The notes beneath the pieces were generated by a model, which saw only the letters and a list, made by a program, of their open reading frames with translations, searched no databases and had not been told where the DNA came from. Shown one piece after another: positions 5,872 to 6,833 of a stretch of 6,833 bases of DNA. The stretch comes from Verrucomicrobiota bacterium (lineage in GTDB: Bacteria > Chlamydiota > Chlamydiia > Chlamydiales > Rhabdochlamydiaceae): NCBI GenBank assembly GCA_903970455.1, contig CAJCIW010000055.1:1-6833 (forward strand), read 5' to 3'. A program made the position numbers and the translations under genes. Positions within the stretch are counted from its first letter, which is position 1. The number at the start of each line of letters is the position of its first letter.

Positions 5872-6420
5872 ATGAGAAACTTAGAGCGTCGACAGCAGCA
5901 TAAGGAATCGCTTAAAAAGGCGATTTTGGAAGCGACATTACGGATCATCGAGAAAGAGGGGTACCAAGCGGTCACCATCCGCAGGATTGCCAGTGCAATA
6001 GACTACAGTGTCCCTACCATTTACGAGTTTTTTGATAACAAAGAGATGCTGTTCCGAGAGTTAAAAAAAGAGTGGCTTCAGAAAATGTTGAGCATGATCC
6101 AAAAAATCCGAGCCGAGGAACCTAAGCCATTGGCCGCTCTGAAAAAAATTGCTCGGGCCTACACACAATACGCTCTCGAGAACAAATCCCATTATACAGC
6201 CGTCATGGATGCTGAAAATGCGGGCGAAGATTTCTGCGAAATACAGGCTTTGAGGGGAATCCTTAAAGGATTGCTCCCAAAAGCAACTGACGACAGCGTC
6301 GATATGTTTAGAAGCTATTTGCACGGGGTCGTTTCTTTGGCCCTGGCGAAAAAAATTTCCGGAGGAGAAAGTCGATGTTATGAGCTTATTAATCAGGGCA
6401 TCCAAGCCTTTGTAAAGTAG
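5872..6420 (+). CDS. TetR/AcrR-family transcriptional regulator
   Basis: This is a cytoplasmic DNA-binding repressor of 182 residues, normal for the family. The N-terminal three-helix domain covers about residues 12-60: AILEATLRIIEKEGYQAVTIRRIASA, then the recognition helix in DYSVPTIYEFFDNKEMLF, which matches the family pattern (S..T+Y.+F..K..L). The C-terminal helical part, with YTQYALENKSHY and a late HGVVSLALAKK helix, resembles the WHG-type ligand-binding domains of TetR proteins. The ligand is unknown. ATG 5872 is chosen because a GAGG (5864-5867) lies 4 bases before it and the protein begins a usual 10-15 residues before helix 1. Operator-like palindromes on both sides of the gene suggest that it represses itself and the SDR/cupin genes to its right. 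It is divergent from the CoA-transferase gene. The frame is intact even though its likely targets are decayed. Confidence 0.93.
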   Translation: MRNLERRQQHKESLKKAILEATLRIIEKEGYQAVTIRRIASAIDYSVPTIYEFFDNKEMLFRELKKEWLQKMLSMIQKIRAEEPKPLAALKKIARAYTQYALENKSHYTAVMDAENAGEDFCEIQALRGILKGLLPKATDDSVDMFRSYLHGVVSLALAKKISGGESRCYELINQGIQAFVK

Positions 6421-6435
6421 TTTTTTTACATAAAA

Positions 6436-6452
6436 ATCTAACGGCGTTAGGA
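6436..6452 (+). promoter_or_regulatory. Operator 2: copy of the palindrome upstream of the SDR remnant
   Basis: ATCTAACGGCGTTAGGA shares 13 of 17 positions with operator 1, including the whole left half ATCTAACG and GTTAG on the right. Its core CTAACG-G-CGTTAG is itself a perfect 13-base palindrome. It starts 15 bases after the TetR-family stop, follows a TTTACA that could be a -35 box (6425-6430), and overlaps the AGGA ribosome site of the SDR remnant. This indicates that the operon to the right was controlled by the same repressor. Confidence 0.65.
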
Positions 6453-6458
6453 AGTCAT

Positions 6459-6590
6459 ATAAACTTAGATAGCAAAATTGCCTTAGTCACAGGAAGCAGC
6501 AAAGGACTGGGCAAAGTCATCGCAAGAGAATTGGCAAAACATTGCAACATTATAGGAGAGAAAAAATGTTTAAAGGATGGCAATACATAG
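6459..6590 (+). pseudogene. Short-chain dehydrogenase/reductase remnant (N-terminal Rossmann segment)
   Basis: Translation from 6459 gives NLDSKIALVTGSSKGLGK followed by VIARELAK, the first strand, the glycine-rich TGxxxGxG NAD(P)-binding turn and first helix of a short-chain dehydrogenase/reductase. The expected start codon is ATA (6459-6461), placed 6 bases after AGGA (6449-6452), so an ATG seems to have mutated. Family likeness ends around 6540, and the frame closes at TAG 6588-6590, inside the next gene. Complete family members have about 250 residues, so some 200 codons, including the YxxxK catalytic motif, are missing, most simply by an internal deletion. The fragment sits directly under operator 2, which marks it as the former first gene of the TetR-controlled operon. 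An uncommon ATA start on a tiny peptide is possible but unlikely. Confidence 0.75.
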
Positions 6591-6808
6591 ATACATCAAC
6601 CATACTGCAGCCTATTGAAGATGGGCACTGGGAAGAAAAGCAAGATGCGATGGAGGCGTCGACGAAACATCACCGCGTTTTATTTGAAAATAAAGATGTG
6701 AGAATTTTAGAAGTTGACCTTGCCCCTCCAGTCGGACCACTCGCCCATAGAGGTTACGCGGTTAATTTACCTTCATTTTGTGCATTTAGGCTATTCAAAA
6801 ATTGCTGA
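6566..6808 (+). CDS. Cupin-like protein, apparently truncated
   Basis: The 80-residue product starts at ATG 6566, chosen because GGAGAG (6555-6560) lies 5 bases before it; a TTG at 6542 would add 8 residues without support. The block HHRVLFENKDVRILEVDLAP (35-54) is typical of small cupin proteins, which usually continue into a metal site of the form HxH...E with paired histidines. Here the continuation is GPLAHRGYAVNLPSFCAF and a stop, with one histidine (H61) and no HxH or Glu. Another frame past residue 60 does not restore the motif in what I can read. The piece is therefore probably a decayed or fused remnant, unlikely to bind metal normally. It overlaps the end of the SDR remnant frame and was probably its operon partner. 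Function is unknown. Confidence 0.55.
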   Translation: MFKGWQYIDTSTILQPIEDGHWEEKQDAMEASTKHHRVLFENKDVRILEVDLAPPVGPLAHRGYAVNLPSFCAFRLFKNC

Positions 6809-6833
6809 GGGCTCAACCCATTAAGGCTTGTAT

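Noticed and set aside
6061..6405. A 114-residue minus-strand open frame opposite the TetR-family gene
   Set aside because: It is fully antisense to a clear TetR-family protein, has no family features and lacks a ribosome site.
6410..6427. T-run after the TetR-family stop as a terminator
   Set aside because: Only a 4-bp CTTT-GT-AAAG stem precedes it, too weak to count; the T's more likely belong to the promoter region with operator 2.

Overview
The window reads as bacterial chromosome: compact genes, Shine-Dalgarno-type ribosome sites on some genes, and sigma70-like promoter candidates. Base composition is moderate. A transporter of the metabolite:H+ symporter type, a secreted or anchored protein with an apparently degenerate kinase-like fold, several decayed genes and a MITE-like element together suggest a host-associated lineage with a partly eroding genome. 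Chlamydia-like organisms or Legionella-type bacteria are my best guesses, from general gene flavour only. No rRNA, tRNA or CRISPR array is visible.

Left part (1-2890). The window opens inside a gamma-glutamyltransferase-like gene on the + strand, of which only the C-terminal 176 residues are present. It converges on a two-gene minus-strand unit: an MFS transporter of the MHS/ProP type (1607-2890), then a zinc metallo-beta-lactamase-fold hydrolase closely resembling N-acyl-phosphatidylethanolamine phospholipase D (NAPE-PLD; 558-1550). The transporter has a strong GC hairpin and a palindromic ribosome site in its leader.

Middle (3040-5712). A minus-strand gene encodes an unrecognised 268-residue protein with an N-terminal hydrophobic segment. 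It is followed, in map order, by a gene-free stretch of about 370 bases. That stretch carries a 165-bp almost fully palindromic MITE-like element with 36-bp perfect arms and a TTA target duplication. The element sits exactly against the stop codon of a two-part family III (CaiB/BaiF) CoA-transferase gene, and the right-hand TTA copy is that stop codon read on the other strand.

Right part (5713-6833). Divergent from the CoA-transferase is a TetR-family repressor gene. A 17-bp operator-like palindrome lies just upstream of it, and a near-identical second copy lies just after its stop codon. The second copy precedes what looks like its former target operon: a short-chain dehydrogenase (SDR) reduced to its first 30 or so codons with the start decayed to ATA, then a small cupin-like gene that has lost its metal-binding half. 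The most notable features are this regulator with paired operators in front of a collapsed operon, the palindromic element at the CoA-transferase stop codon, and the pseudokinase-like exported protein. I did not find a convincing wholly new multi-gene system.
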